Source: Gaeumannomyces sp. JS-464
Lineage: Eukaryota; Ascomycota; Sordariomycetes; Magnaporthales; Magnaporthaceae
Reading direction: 5' to 3'
Assembly: GCA_002197995.1 (NCBI GenBank)
Contig: NGZR01000001.1
Span: 15,581,501-15,645,500 of the forward strand
Length of the DNA stretch: 64,000 bases
Shown: positions 22,395 through 34,330 of the stretch, piece by piece
How positions within the stretch are numbered: position 1 is the stretch's first letter
Layout: the number at the start of each line of letters is the position of its first letter
Program-made: the position numbers and the translations under genes
The notes under the pieces: generated by a model
Seen by the model: the letters and a program-made list of their open reading frames with translations, nothing else
Databases searched by the model: none
What the model was told of the DNA's origin: nothing

Positions 22395-22545
22395 ACTTCT
22401 TTAGGCTTTATAGCATAATAGGTGTGGTTTTAATTCCTTTTACCAACGTTTCGAGTTCGAATTTTAGCAGGTTTATAGCTTAATAAATTCCGCGGTGCGT
22501 ATTGTGGAATTTATTAAACCTGCTTTTTTTGCTAACTTTTTTATA
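22395..22545 (+). other. tRNA-like T-arm plus stem-loop and T run
   Basis: A T-arm-like CGAGTTCGAATTTTAG (about 22456-22471) is followed by a long imperfect hairpin (GCAGGTTTA...AATAAATTCC / GGAATTTATTAAACCTGC, about 22470-22525) and T7. The same arrangement is found at the matching place in element B. Function unknown. Confidence 0.45.
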
Positions 22546-22599
22546 AGCGCTTTTGCCGGTACTTCGTTAAGGCTTTTGGCAGTTCGCAAAGTTAATTCC

Positions 22600-22665
22600 T
22601 TTTTCCCACGTTTTTTTTCGTAGCCGTACTTTTTCCATTTAATTAGGTACTTTTTAGGCCTGTTT
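22600..22665 (-). pseudogene. Gypsy A chromodomain remnant
   Basis: On the - strand KYLIKWKKYGYEKK can be read, matching the chromodomain core YLVKWKGY found at the integrase C-terminus of chromoviruses. Better preserved in B. Confidence 0.75.
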
Positions 22666-24380
22666 TTTAGCCTATAGTTTAAAAAAATTTCGATTTGGTA
22701 CTTTTATTTTACGTCGATTTCTATTAACTCGTTGCTTTTAAAGCCCGGTAACGCTAGTTCGAATAGGAAAACGTGAAAACCGGGTGGGACTTTATAATTA
22801 ACGGTAGTTAAAATTTGTAATTTACGTTCGAAACCTTTTTAATACTTTAAACGGTTTTAGTTTTTTATAGCTTAGCTTATCGCTCCGTCGTTTTGTTTTA
22901 ATATTTCGTCGAAAAAGATAAACGTTATCCCTTTTTTTAAAAGTCGGTTTTTCGATCCTTTTTTTATTCGCTTAAATAGCTATGCGGTACCGTAACTTTT
23001 TTAGCTTTGCTTAAAAATGTTAATATAATTTAATAAGCTTTATTACTTGTATTTCCGCTGTTAAAGCATGTTTTCCTGCTTTAAATCCTTTATACGCCAT
23101 AAGCGTAAACCCGTAATTCGTATAAAACGGTGTAATTTTTATGCTTTTATAAATTAAGCTGTTATAAGCGAACTAAGCTATGGGAAATAATTGTATTTAA
23201 TCGTTTTATTTATAATTAACGTAATAACGTAAATACTATTGCATAGTTTGGTTCGTCCGTTTCGTTTATCCATTTATTTAAAAGTGGTAAGTTATAAATA
23301 AAAAGTGTTTTACTTTTAGCCTATTTGTAAACCCTTTTTAAAACTCGCTTGTAAATAGCTTATTTCTATCCGTAATTAAACGGTCCGGCGTACCGTATTC
23401 CGCTATTATATGCTTAATAAAAACGTACGTTAGCTTTATAGCGTCGCTGCTTTTTTTATATGGTAAAATAAGGTATATTTAATAAGCTTATCTATTATTA
23501 CTAATATATTATCGTATTTAATTTTAACTATCGGTTTTATAAATTACCAAAGCTTAATAACGAAATTTATAGTAACTTTTTGCCACGCTTCGCTCGGCGC
23601 TAGCAAAAGTTATAAAAGCTTATAAGGTTTATGCTTACTAGGTTTATTTTTAGCGTAATTTTCGCAATTTTTTATTACGTTTTATTTTTAGCTCGAGTTT
23701 TTGCAAACCCGTAATATTGTTATAACCGTTTCCACGTTTTAATTATACCTTAATATCCGTATACTAATTAGTTATAAATTTCTTAAATCTTTTTAAGGTT
23801 TAAACTTTTCCTTACCGAACCGTTTTAACAAATATCCTTTATACCGGGATTAAAAATCCGTTTGGTTTTTCCGCTAGGATTATTTTTATTTCTTTAGGTA
23901 TTACGACCTAATGGTTTAGTTGTTAGCTTAAAGCGTTCGCCCGGCCGTTTTTCGACCTTTTCCGGTATTTTATCCGGATATTATAATCCTGTAAAAACTC
24001 GCTTTAACGTACTTATCGTTTATTTAGGTTTTTGCTAATAGTAAAATGTATTAAGTTTTTATAATTCGTATATATTATAACTTAATGCTTCGTTTTATAA
24101 AAGTATAATCGCTATTTTTCGAATGTTTAAATAATTGTTAAAAGTTTTTTATTATAAATTTAGTAATTTAATTTAAATTTATTTAGCTTTTGCGAAAAAA
24201 ACGCGCAAAGGTGCAACCGTTTTTAGTTATTTTTTTATCCAAATTATCCGCTAGTCGCGTAATTTAACGCGTTGGTTTTAACTTCGAAAGGTTTTTTAAG
24301 TTTAAAAATGCTAATATTAATTTTTAATACGGCGTTTTGTAATTGCTTAAAAGCCTTTTATTTTTGCCCTTTTTAATAAA
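22665..24380 (-). pseudogene. Gypsy A integrase / RNase H region, degraded
   Basis: Collinear, base by base with transitions, with 31800-33530 in element B. Position between RT thumb and chromodomain assigns it to RNase H and integrase. I could not read a catalytic motif in it. Confidence 0.6.
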
Positions 24381-24381
24381 A

Positions 24382-25100
24382 CTAATAGTTATTTTTAGTA
24401 AAGTTCGTAAATAATATAGCGATTTTGCTGTAATTATTAATAAACCGTTTGTAAAAGTTTAAAAATTTTAAAAACTTTTGTATTTCCGTTACAATTTTAA
24501 ATATAAGCCACTTTTTAACTTCCTTAATTTTTTTATAATTTATGCAAACCTGTTTAAATGTAATTACAAATCTTAAAAAAGCGATTTTTTGCAAATGCCA
24601 TTCGCATTTTTTTAGTTTAACAAAAAGTTTTGCGTTTAATAGCTTTTAAAGCATTTTATACACGTGATATTTATGTTTTTTTATCGTTTAAGAAAAGATT
24701 AAAATATCGTTTAAAATACGCAAAGATAAAATGTTAAAATACTCGCGTAATATATGGTTAATTATCCTTTAAAACGTAGCTAATGCGTTAATAAACCCGA
24801 AAATTATTACTAACAATTCGTAACATTTAAACTTTATTTTAAAAGCTATAAGCTATTTTTAGCTTTTTTTAATTCGTATTAAGTTATAAATTTCCGTAAG
24901 TTTAAAACCGTAAAATATTAAGCTTTGTTAAACTTATTTCGTAATTCGTCGATAAAAAGCAAAAAATATCGATTTTTAATAGTAACTTCGTTTAGCGGGC
25001 GATAATCGATGCATATTCGCTTCGTCCCGTTTTTTTTTCTTTATAAAATCTCGTATTTTATTGAAAAATCAGAAAGTTTAATATGTCCTTTTTGTAAGTT
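24382..25100 (-). pseudogene. Gypsy A reverse transcriptase, degraded
   Basis: The - strand ORF 24382-24594 contains EIQKFLKFLNFYKRFINNYS, the RT-thumb/connection segment of Ty3/gypsy polymerases. The palm, with a degraded YLDD box near 24690, lies to its right. Multiple stops. Confidence 0.85.
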
Positions 25101-25450
25101 TTCCTCCAATTGTTTTTTTAGCACTTCCTATTATTAAAAGTTAAACTAGTATAGCTTTTGGTATTTAAATTGCGTTTTTAATTTAAGCTTAATTTTAAAA
25201 TCGAACGGGTTATATTCGGGAAGTACCGTTTTTAGGTTTTTCCTAAACAACTTTTCGTATTTATAATATTTTTCCGAAATATTCGCGAGCCGTTTTTTAA
25301 CGTTAATTTGGTCGTTTTAATCACTTTCCATTTTAAATAGTTATATATTCGTTAATACTAAATGCAAAAGTGGATTACTAAATTTTATTACCGTTATACC
25401 TTTTTTTCGTTGCTTTTTATGCTTACGGTTTGGGGTTCGTAATTGGTAAA

Positions 25451-25584
25451 TGTAACAAGGTCGCTTGTAAAAGGCCGCCGTGGCTTAATATACCGTGGTG
25501 CTAAAAGGTTTAAACACGAAGTGCTTAAATTGTTGGATTTTTAATTTATGTAATAAAGCGGTATTTTGGCACGTCCTTTTTACA
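25451..25584 (+). mobile_element. S2: 134-bp TG...CA element
   Basis: Begins TGTAACAAGG and ends CCTTTTTACA (10-bp imperfect inverted ends), with the central palindrome AAACACGAAGTGCTTAA. It is flanked by GTAAA on both sides (25446-25450, 25585-25589). Element B lacks it at the matching site (about 34606), which shows the empty target with a single GTAAA. Confidence 0.9.
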
Positions 25585-27167
25585 GTAAACCGTTTTAATT
25601 ATTTGTACTTTTTTCCATTAAATTTAACTAGTAGTTTAATTTATCCGTGAGTTATTTTTTTTTAAATTAAAAGATTTTAAAAATTACGTTTTTTTTTATA
25701 TTTAGCTTATTTAATATAATAGTAACGTTTTCCCCATTTCGGGTACGTAATATTATTAGTCGTGTTTTTCGGTCGATTAATTTTTTATTATAACCGATAG
25801 GTATTTTTTCGACCGTTTTTAATTAATACGGTTAATATCTTCACTTTATATAAATTTTATACCGTTTAACCGTTTATAACGATAAATAATCGCTTTATAT
25901 TTCGCAATCGATTATTACTTTAACCTTTTTCGTTTAATATTTTATTCGAAACGTTAATAAGTTATACGGTTAATTCGATTTTACTATCGCGAAAGTTTTT
26001 ATCGTTTTCCGTTTTCCATTTCGTGCTTTTAGCTCGGGTAGTTTTTTTTAGTTTTTTAGTAAAAAGAATAAATACCGCACGTTTATTTCTTTATCCGGGT
26101 TAATCGAAACGTACGCTCGCGTAATCCTTTAATGTTAAACTTTCACCTTTTATATTATATGCTTTTTACATTTTACAATTTCGCACTTTTTTTAATCGAG
26201 CACTTTAATAACGTATAACAATAAACACCGTTCGTTTAATTTAAAAACTGCGCTAAATTTGCCGATTTGGGCTGGTTTTTACCGTAGTAACTGGAATGCT
26301 AAACGGGGTTTAATTTTAAGCTCGCTTTTTATCCTTCGTAAAAAAAATTATATTTAAGTTTAAATTGTAAGTGAAATTTGCATTTTCCGTAAATACATTT
26401 TGCTTAAAAAAAGTGCGGATATTTAAAATGTTTTATATTAATACTAGGGTAATTTTCAGGGTTTAGCGTAATTTTTTTTAGCTCGTTTACGTTATTAAAC
26501 CGGTAGCTAGCATATTTAACTTCTTATTAGTCGTTAAACCACGATAAAAGCTAACCATTATTTCCGTCCGCTAAAGTAACGTAATATAACGGTTCGTTTG
26601 GGTATTTTAAAACTTTAACGTTTTAAAAACATTTAAATACGTTAAGTAGCGTAAAAACGCGTTAGTTTTTCCAACTTTCCCGAATTATAAGTATAAAAGC
26701 CACGTTGTTTAAGCTTTTTACGTGCTTTTAAAACTCGGTTATTTCGCGGTTTTAACCACTTCGGTTTGCTTTCGCGTTGGTATTAAAATCTTTTAATTCC
26801 CGGAAAAGGTATGTTTAGTTTAAAAGCTTTTTTTAAACCTTTCCGTTTTCCGAATTACATGCTAAAGTTACCCTTTTTGGGTTTAATAAAAAGCAGCGTT
26901 TTTTTTTCCTTTTAAATCTTCGGGCTTAAAAACGATCCGTCATTTTCCTTCGCTATCGTATACAACTTTAATAGTTTTAAACATAGTAATATTTCGTGGT
27001 TTTCGAAGGTATTATCCGGTAACCTTTTTATTAAACTAGTATATAACGCATAGTTTATCGTAATAGCTCGTTTAATTAAACGCTAACCCGGGGCACAATT
27101 TTTCCGGTACCGGGTTTTCCCGCGCTCGTTATAAGTTAATTACTTAGCGGTTATTATTTCGCTAAAA

Positions 27168-27209
27168 GCAATTAGCTTTAATATAACCGGCTCGGCCGCA
27201 CGTAAAGCA
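27168..27209 (-). pseudogene. Gypsy A Gag zinc knuckle
   Basis: On the - strand it reads CFTCGRAGYIKANC, a CX2CX4HX4C knuckle in which His has become Tyr (CAC to TAC, a RIP-type change). It marks the nucleocapsid end of gag. Confidence 0.85.
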
Positions 27210-27725
27210 TTTCCCGTTTTTCGGGTTTTGCTTTTGCTTTTCCCACCACTTTTATTATTAGCAAACGGCTTTTGCATTAAAATTTATAAAGCCCGGGTGC
27301 GTTTTGTAAACCGTAATAAGTTACTATTTAGCTTTTTTTAATTAGCCTTATTATTTTGTTTTTTACCATTTTTTTTTTATTACCGTTCGTACAGTTTATG
27401 GCTAATACGAACCGCATTTTTAACGTAATTCGTAAAAAACTTTAAGCGATTTTGTTTTGCAAGTTTATTTTTTGCGTTTTCGCGTAATCCGTTGTAAAAA
27501 TGCAGTATTAACGTAGCGTTGTTTTAATTAAGCTTAATGCTAATCCGTTAAAAATCCGCTGCGTATTTAACTGCGGCTCCTCGCTATTTAAAAGCTAATA
27601 AATTTTTTTCGGCGATTTAGGTTTCGTCGACTATTTTAAACACTTTTCCGACTTTTTTTCCAAAGGTTTAAAAGTTAGTAAAAATAAATTTAATAGCTTT
27701 TTAACTATTTTTATTTAAATAATTA

Positions 27726-29751
27726 ACGTAGTTTACCAGTGTGTGCTATACATTAATGTGTGCTATAATTAACGCGCTTACGCGTTAATCCAATTTTATC
27801 CACGAATAGCACTATAACAAACGATGGCAAACAAAAGCGACGAACGCAAAATTGTTTTAACTTTTCGAGCGATCGCATCGAATTTACAGTTAAGTATTCG
27901 GGGCGCCGCTAAAATCTACGAAGTAAACTTTTCCACCCTCGCCCGGCGGAAGCACGGCTAAACTGCTCGACGCGATTACATGCCTAAAACACGGAAATTG
28001 ATAAAATCCGAAAAGGAAGCGCTTGTTACTCGAGCTGGATTTTCGCGCATTCCTTCCTCGGTATTTTGGTATTTGATGGAAGTGCGCGACGACAGGCACC
28101 CAAAGTGATTGGTAATTGTTACTTGGCTACTTTACTCGATCGCGGGCTAAGGCACGCGCAGGCCAAAATACTAAGGCCAGTGCATAAGCCTAAAGCTGTG
28201 GGGCACCAGTTGCCACCCACGTGACTTCAGGCCACCTTTAACAGTATTAAAAATATGGCTAACCGACTGCTCGCTAAACGCGACGCGGGCACCGTCGGGA
28301 CCAATTAGGTCGCGAAGTTCGTTAAACGCCGCGCAAAGCTCGGTGCGCGCTAAATTCGAAAGTACGATTACCAAAAGGCCAAATGCGAAAATCCTAAGCT
28401 CGTTTTTGCCTAATTCGACCTTATGCGGAATACTATAGCCAAATATAGCATTTTGGATAATAACATTTACAATTTCGACGAAACCGGCTTTTTTATAAGC
28501 ATAATCGCCGTCGTTATAATTATTACAATATCGGAAGGCCGTGGTAAAGCAAAGCTGGTTTAGCTTAGCAATCGAGAATAGGCTATAGTTATTTAAAAGG
28601 TTAATTGTTACGGTTAAGCGATCCTTTTTTTTTTATTGTTAAAAGGTAATACCACCTGGTTAATTGGTATTCGAAAACCGGCTTTCCATGCGATTAAGTT
28701 ATTTTAACGAATGTTAACGGGTGGATTACAAACGAGCTCGGCTTAAAATAAATTTAACATTTCGATAAGTATATTGCATCGCGTATAAAAAGCAGCTATC
28801 GTTTATTAATGTTAAACGAATACGAAAGCTATTATTCGACGGATTTCGAACTTTATTGCTAAAAATATAACATTATTACGCTTTGCATATTTCCGCATTT
28901 GTATTATTTCTTTTAGCCGTTTAACGTTAAATGTTTCGGCCCGTTAAAAAAAGCGTACGGTCGACAAATCGAAGGTTTAATAAAGTTACACGTTAGCTAC
29001 GTAATTAAAATCGAGTTCCTTTCGGCGTTTAAAACGGCATTTTTTAACTTTATAACTAAAAAAAATATTTAAAAAGGTTTTCGAAAGGCTGGTTTTGCTT
29101 TTTTCAATTTAAATTCGGTTTTAAAAAAGCTAAATGTAAGGTTACGAATTTTAACTTCCCCGAAAAAGCTTTTAAATAACGCTAAACTTTGGACTTCCAA
29201 AACGCTTTAAATAGCTAAAAACGCAATTTCGCAGTTCGAACATATTAAAACGCGGATTTCCAATTACCGAAGTAGTTTTTCGTTACTTATGCTAGCGGTT
29301 GTAAACCAGCTTGCAAAAAGAACGAGTTTAATAATGCATTAAATGGCTTTTTTTAAAGCCGAAGTTATTTCGTTACGCAAGGCGAACAAAGCATTAAGCA
29401 AACGCCGGAAGGCCAAAAAAACACGTGTTTAATAAAAAGGGTTATATATTGTTAAAAAAATACGAAATGTTTTGGATTAGCAGGATTTAAATGGGCAGTT
29501 ATAGCAAAAAATGCGCGATTATAAGGGTTAAAAAAAAGGGCGACGACAATTCGTCGGTAATGTAGCACGTGCGGCAAAACCGGATATAATGCGCGCATTT
29601 GCCAAAAGGAAGTAAAAACGTTCGATGTATACAATTCCGAGTAGTTTAAAGAAATTCCTAGCGTTATTGGGTTAGCATGCGCGTTAATTAACTGGAGGTT
29701 GGGTGTGGGTGTGGCACATATTAATGTGTGGCACATATTAATAAACTACGT
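27726..29751 (+). mobile_element. P1: pogo/Fot1-type DNA transposon
   Basis: Inverted ends of about 40 bp (ACGTAGTTTA..., twice-repeated GTGTGCTATA/GTGTGGCACATA subterminal units) with a TA duplication (27724-27725, 29752-29753). The + strand transposase remnant has an N-terminal helix-turn-helix segment (SIRGAAKIYEVNFSTLARRKHG, about 27890-27960) and the DDE box YNFDETGF near 28467-28490. It is interrupted by the 170-bp element S3. Without S3 it is 1,851 bp, matching P2 and P3. Confidence 0.9.
28074..28243 (+). mobile_element. S3: 170-bp TG...CA element inside P1
   Basis: Begins TGATGGAAGTGCGCG and ends CCACCTTTAACA. Flanked by GTATT on both sides (28069-28073, 28244-28248). It is the same length as, and nearly identical to, 61901-62070. 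TG...CA ends and a 5-bp TSD suggest a solo LTR. Confidence 0.9.
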
Positions 29752-29759
29752 TACTTAAA

Positions 29760-30184
29760 GTTAGTTAAAACCACTTTTTCACTTTGCCGTTTAACTTAAT
29801 AATAGCGTAAGCGACTTTTTATTCCTCGTTTACGAATTGCTATTTGTAAAATTTAAAATAGCTTTTGCATTTAATAAACAACGTTTTAAATTTACCGTTT
29901 TTTCTTTTATAAAGGTTTAAAAACGGGAATTTGTACGCTTTAACCGCGACGGGTATTTCGAAAAATAATAGTTTCGTAGTAAATTGCTTTACCTCGGCTT
30001 AGCTTTTAGCGATTTCGTTCCTTATAAGCTTAAAAAGGCTAACCGTGTTAGTGGCTTTTTTAAAGTTGTACTTAACACCGTTAAAAGTAAAAACCGTAGT
30101 TTTTTCTTTTTTTAAGCTTTTTATTACTTGTTATAACTGTATTATTTTTTCTTTTAACGATGTATTAAATAAAATTAATTAAAA
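29760..30184 (-). pseudogene. Gypsy A gag N-terminal region and leader
   Basis: Continuation of gag to the right of P1, collinear with 38640-39069 of element B. No motif beyond the collinearity. Confidence 0.55.
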
Positions 30185-30204
30185 TATTATAATTAGAAGT
30201 TTGC
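30185..30204 (-). repeat. Gypsy A right LTR, first 20 bp
   Basis: TATTATAATTAGAAGTTTGC is the outer end of A's second LTR. It is cut by gypsy B after the target TTTGC (30200-30204) and resumes at 39517-39941. Confidence 0.85.
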
Positions 30205-30651
30205 TATTACAATTAAAGGTTTGCTTTTAAAGTAGGGCACTTCGGGGGAGGTGAAAACAGTATCGCTAATTTAGGTAATAAAGGAACACGTGGTTTACAA
30301 AAGCGGTTTAATTGCTTGCTTTAGGGGATGCTTAGGAGCTAACTTAGGTTAATTAATGCCGAAACCTTAGTTTAAACTACTTAAAACAATAGGAAATCCA
30401 TCCTTTATATACGCGTTGCCTTTTGCCTTATATTAGGTTGGATTTGTAGCTTTGTTACAAATTTACAAATCCTTTTCGGATTTGTTGCTTTATTACAAAT
30501 CCACAAATCCCTTTCGGATTTATTGCTTTATTATAAATCCACAAATCCCTTTTGGTTTATATAACTCCACGTAACCGGAACGGGGCGGAGGTACCATTTT
30601 AAGGCCTCCTCCTGCTTTGCTATCCTAAAAGCTTGCATGCTGGTCGTAATA
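30205..30651 (-). repeat. Gypsy B left LTR (3' LTR)
   Basis: 447 bp, TATTACAATT...CGTAATA, with three copies of a ~40-bp repeat (GGATTTGTTGCTTTATTACAAATCC type). Adjoined on the right by the polypurine tract in reverse complement (TTAGCTTCCCTTTTTAAGC). Confidence 0.92.
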
Positions 30652-30764
30652 TTAGCTTCCCTTTTTAAGCTAAATCCTTTTAATTACGTTTTATCGCCCC
30701 GCCTTTTATTAATAGTAAGTACTTTCTTTTTTCACCATTTCCCGTCCCCTTTTTTATTTAACAA

Positions 30765-31190
30765 AATGTTTGGTCAAGTACGAAAACGTCCTTTCGCAAA
30801 GAAAACCGTTAGTCGTAAAAAGCTTTTAGCGGTTATCCTTTTTAATTGCTACGAAATGCCTTTTTATTTATACTATTACGACGTTTTAAAGCGTAAAAAG
30901 TGCGACGCTTTTTTTTAAAACTCGTTTCGATACGTGGAATGTTTTCGGATTAATCGCTCGGGGTGCGACATTTTAAAGCCTTTTCTTTCCGAATTTCGAA
31001 ATATCGTTACTTAATATTCCAAATTTAAAGCTAAGCTAAAAAAGGCGAAAAAGAAAATCCTTCGTTTTCGAAAGCAAAAACGAATATGGCTGGAAAAAAT
31101 AATGCGCGCGGTGCGTCGTAGCATTAATTCGGTGGAAAAGTTAAAACGTGTTAAACGGGAGGAGGCCGACCAGGCGGCTCGCTAGGCTGC
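30765..31190 (+). pseudogene. Antisense accessory ORF of gypsy B (Cys-rich plus coiled coil)
   Basis: One + strand frame is readable from ATG 30765 through 31190, interrupted only by TAA/TAG codons. It starts MFGQVRKRPFAKKTVSRKK, then has a Cys-containing segment (ECFRINRSGCDI), then a long Lys/Arg/Glu-rich helix (KAKLKKAKKKILRFRKQKR, and later VEKLKRVKREEADQAAR). Basic N-terminus, Cys motif and coiled coil suggest a nucleic-acid-binding accessory protein. That is inference, and I do not recognise a named family. It lies between the 3' LTR and the chromodomain, convergent with pol. Confidence 0.6.
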
Positions 31191-31324
31191 CTCGTATTTC
31201 GAGCCTTTTATAGCTTTTTCCGTTTTTTCCGACTGGCAAAAGCCCGGGGTTAATTTTAATTTAAAGTTGTTTGGTTTTTTTAACCGGGTTAAATTGTAAC
31301 TTAATAACCATTTTAGGTTTTATA

Positions 31325-31436
31325 ACGCATTAGGCGTAGCTTTGGTCTTCCTGCCGAAATTTCGGGTTCGAATCCCGGCACGACTGTAAAGGTCGACGAG
31401 TTTTCGAGCTTGCCCCGAAGCTCGTCGAGCTTTTAT
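31325..31436 (+). other. tRNA-like sequence 1 plus stem-loop in gypsy B
   Basis: T-arm TCGGG TTCGAAT CCCGG (31362-31378), followed by CGACGAG...AAGCTCGTCG (about 31395-31427) and then a T-rich run. There is no foldable acceptor stem, so it is not a working tRNA. Matching position in A holds a degraded version. Confidence 0.5.
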
Positions 31437-31520
31437 TTTTTTTAATTTTTTTTTTTTTTGCTAACCGTTCGCTGTAAACTTTTTTGCTTTATTTAGTTTT
31501 AGTAAACATACTTTTCTTTT

Positions 31521-31662
31521 AACCCAATGGTATAATGGTAACATTTTTTACGTTTTAGCCAAAGGTTTTAGGTTTGATTTTTGGCTAGGCTAAAGTTTTT
31601 CCTATTACGGCCGTTTATACGCACGGGGCACAGCCGCTATATGTATAAACGGCTGCGGTAAG
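31521..31662 (+). other. tRNA-like sequence 2 plus stem-loop in gypsy B
   Basis: A-box-like TGGTATAATGGTAACA and a RIP-altered T-arm (GGTTTGATTTTTGG) span 31521-31590. An 11-bp perfect stem GCCGTTTATAC/GTATAAACGGC follows (about 31610-31653). Absent at this place in A. Confidence 0.45.
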
Positions 31663-31739
31663 CGGCCCGCCTTTTTGTTTTTTGCTAACTTTTTTGTAAA
31701 TGTTTTTATCGGTATTCCTTTAAAAGTTCCTAGCAATTT

Positions 31740-31810
31740 ACAAAGTTGGTTCTTTTTTCCCACGTATTTTCCTCGTGGCCGTACTTTTTCCATTTAATTA
31801 GGTACTTTTT
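31740..31810 (-). pseudogene. Gypsy B integrase C-terminal chromodomain
   Basis: On the - strand it reads KYLIKWKKYGHEENTWE, a close match to the chromodomain YLVKWKGYGPEENTWEP. This places the element among the chromoviruses, whose integrases target heterochromatin. The ORF tail continues to 31605. Confidence 0.88.
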
Positions 31811-33528
31811 AAGCTTGTTTTTTAGCTTATAATCCAAAATTCATTTAATTTCGTACTTTTGTTTTAGGTTAACTTTTGTTAATTCGTCGCTTTTAAAGCC
31901 CGGTAACGCTAATTCGAATAGGGAAATATAAAAAACCGTGTGGGATTTTATAATTGGTAGTAATCGAAGTTTGTAATTTACGTTCGAAACCTTTTTTAAT
32001 ATTTTAAACGGTTTTAGTTTTTTATAGTTTAGCTTATCGCTCGGTCGTTTTATTTTAATATTTCGTCGAAAAGATAAACGCTATCCCTTTTTTTAAAATC
32101 GGTTTTTCGATTTTTTTTTTGTTTATTTATATAGCTATGCGGTGCCGCAGCTTTTTTAGCTTTGTTTAAAAGTGTTTATGCAGTTTAATAAGCTTCGTTA
32201 TTTATATTTCCGCTATTAAAGCATGTTTTCCTGTTTTAGGTTTTTTTTGTACGCTATTAGCGTAAACCCGTAATTTGCATAAAACGGTATAATTTTTATG
32301 CTTTTGTAAATTAAGCTATTATAAACGAATTAAACTATAAAAGTAGTTATACTTAGTCGTTTTGTTTATACTTAACGTAATAACGTAAATATTGCTTTAT
32401 GGTTTAATTCGTCCGTTTCGTTTATTCATTTATTTAAAAGTGGTAAACTGTGGATAAAAAGTGCTTTGCTTTTAGCCTGCTCGTAAACCTTTTCCAAAAT
32501 TTGCTTATAAATAGCTTATTTTTATTTGTAATTAAGCGGTTCGGCGTATTGTATTCCGCTATTATATGCTTAATAAAAACGTACGCTAGCTTTATAGCGT
32601 TGTTATTTTCCTTATATGGTAAAAATAAGGCGTATTTGGTAAGCTTATTTATTATTACTAATATAATATCGTACTTTACTCCAATTAACGGTTTTTTAAA
32701 TTAGGGAAATTTAATAACGAAATTTATAGTAATTTTTTGCTATGCTTTATTCGGTATTAGCAAAAATTGCGATAATCCGTACGGTTTATGCCTATTGGCT
32801 TTGTTTTTTGCATAACTTTCGTAATTTTTTATTGCGTTTTATACTTCGGCTCGAATTTTTACGAATTTACAATATTATAACCGCTTTTATGTTTTTTTTA
32901 CGTTTTGGTAACCGTATGCCAACTGGTTATAAATTTGTTAAATTTTTTTTAAAGTTTAAACTTTCCTTTATTAAACCGTTTTAACGAAAATCCTTTATAC
33001 CGGGATTAAAAATCCGTTTGGTTTTTTTGTTAAAATTATTCGTATTTTTTTAAATATTACAATTTAATAGTCCGGTCGTCGGTTTAAAGCGTTCGCCCGG
33101 TCGTTTTCCGACCTTTTCCGGTATTTAATCCGGATATCGTAGTTTTGCAAAAACTCGCTTTAACGGATTTGCCGTTTATTTAGGTTTTTACTTATAGTAA
33201 AATATGTTAGGTTTTTATAATCCGTATATTATAACCTAATGCTTGGTTTTACGAAAGTATAACCGCTATTTTTCAAATGCTTAAATTATCGCCAAAAGTT
33301 TTTTATCGTAAATTTGGTAATTTAATTTAAATTTATTTAATTTTTGCGAAAAAAACGTATAAAAGTATAACCGTTTTTAATCGTTTCGTTATCCGAGTTA
33401 ACCGGCGATTGCGTAATCCGATGCGCCGGTTTTAACTTCGAAAGGTTTTTTTAAATTTGGAAATGCTAATATTGGTTTTTTTAACACGGCGTTTCGTAAT
33501 TGCTCGAAAGCTTTTTATTTTGCTTTTC
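31811..33528 (-). pseudogene. Gypsy B integrase / RNase H region, degraded
   Basis: Collinear with 22665-24380 in A. Broken by many stops. Assigned by position between RT and chromodomain. Confidence 0.6.
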
Positions 33529-34330
33529 CTAATAAAACTGGTGGTTATTTTGGGTAAAATTCGTAAATAGTATAGCGATTTTGCTATATTTACGGATAAA
33601 CCGCTTATAAAAGTTTAAAAACCTTAAAAGCTTTCGTATTTTCGTAACGTTTTTAAATATAAGCCATTTTTTAACTTTTTCGAGCTTTTTAAGGTTTATG
33701 CAAACCTGTCCAAATATAATTACGAATTTTAAAAAAGCGACTTTTTGCAAATGCCATTCGCACTTTTCTAGTTTAACGAAAAGCTTTACGTTTAACAGCT
33801 TTTAAAGCATTTTATATACGTGCTTATTATGCTTTTCCATTGTTTTCGAAAAAATTAAAATATCGTTAAGTACGCGAAAACGAAAACGTCGAGGTATTCG
33901 CGTAATATATGGTTAATTATCCTTTAAAACGTGGCTAATGCGTTAGTAAACCCGAAAGTTATTACTAAAAATTCGTAATATCCAAATTTGGTTTTAAAAG
34001 CTGTAAATCACTTTTAGCCCTTTTTAATTCGTATTAAACTATAAGCTTTCCGTAAATTTAAAACCGTAAAATACTAAGCTTTGCCGAGCTTATCGCGCAG
34101 TTTGTTAATAAAAAGCATAGGATACCGATTTTTAATAATAGCCTCGTTTAACGGTCGGTAATCGATATATATCCGTTCCGTCCCGTTTTTCTTTTTTTTT
34201 TTATAAAATCCTATATCCTATTGGAAAATCGGAAAATTTAACGTATTTTTTCCGTAGGTTTTCTTTTAGCTATTTTTTTAGCATTTCCTATTACCGAAAG
34301 CTAAATTGGTATAACTTTTGATATTTAAAC
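33529..34330 (-). pseudogene. Gypsy B reverse transcriptase, degraded
   Basis: The - strand ORF 33529-33750 contains KIRKLLRFLNFYKRFIRKYSK (RT thumb). To its right the palm catalytic region reads FVFAYL then, after a one-base shift, DILIFSKT (about 33845-33885), corresponding to YLDDILIFSKT. Confidence 0.87.

Noticed and set aside
30400..30560. A CRISPR-like array from the ~40-bp repeats
   Set aside because: Three near-contiguous repeats without unique spacers, inside a fungal LTR.
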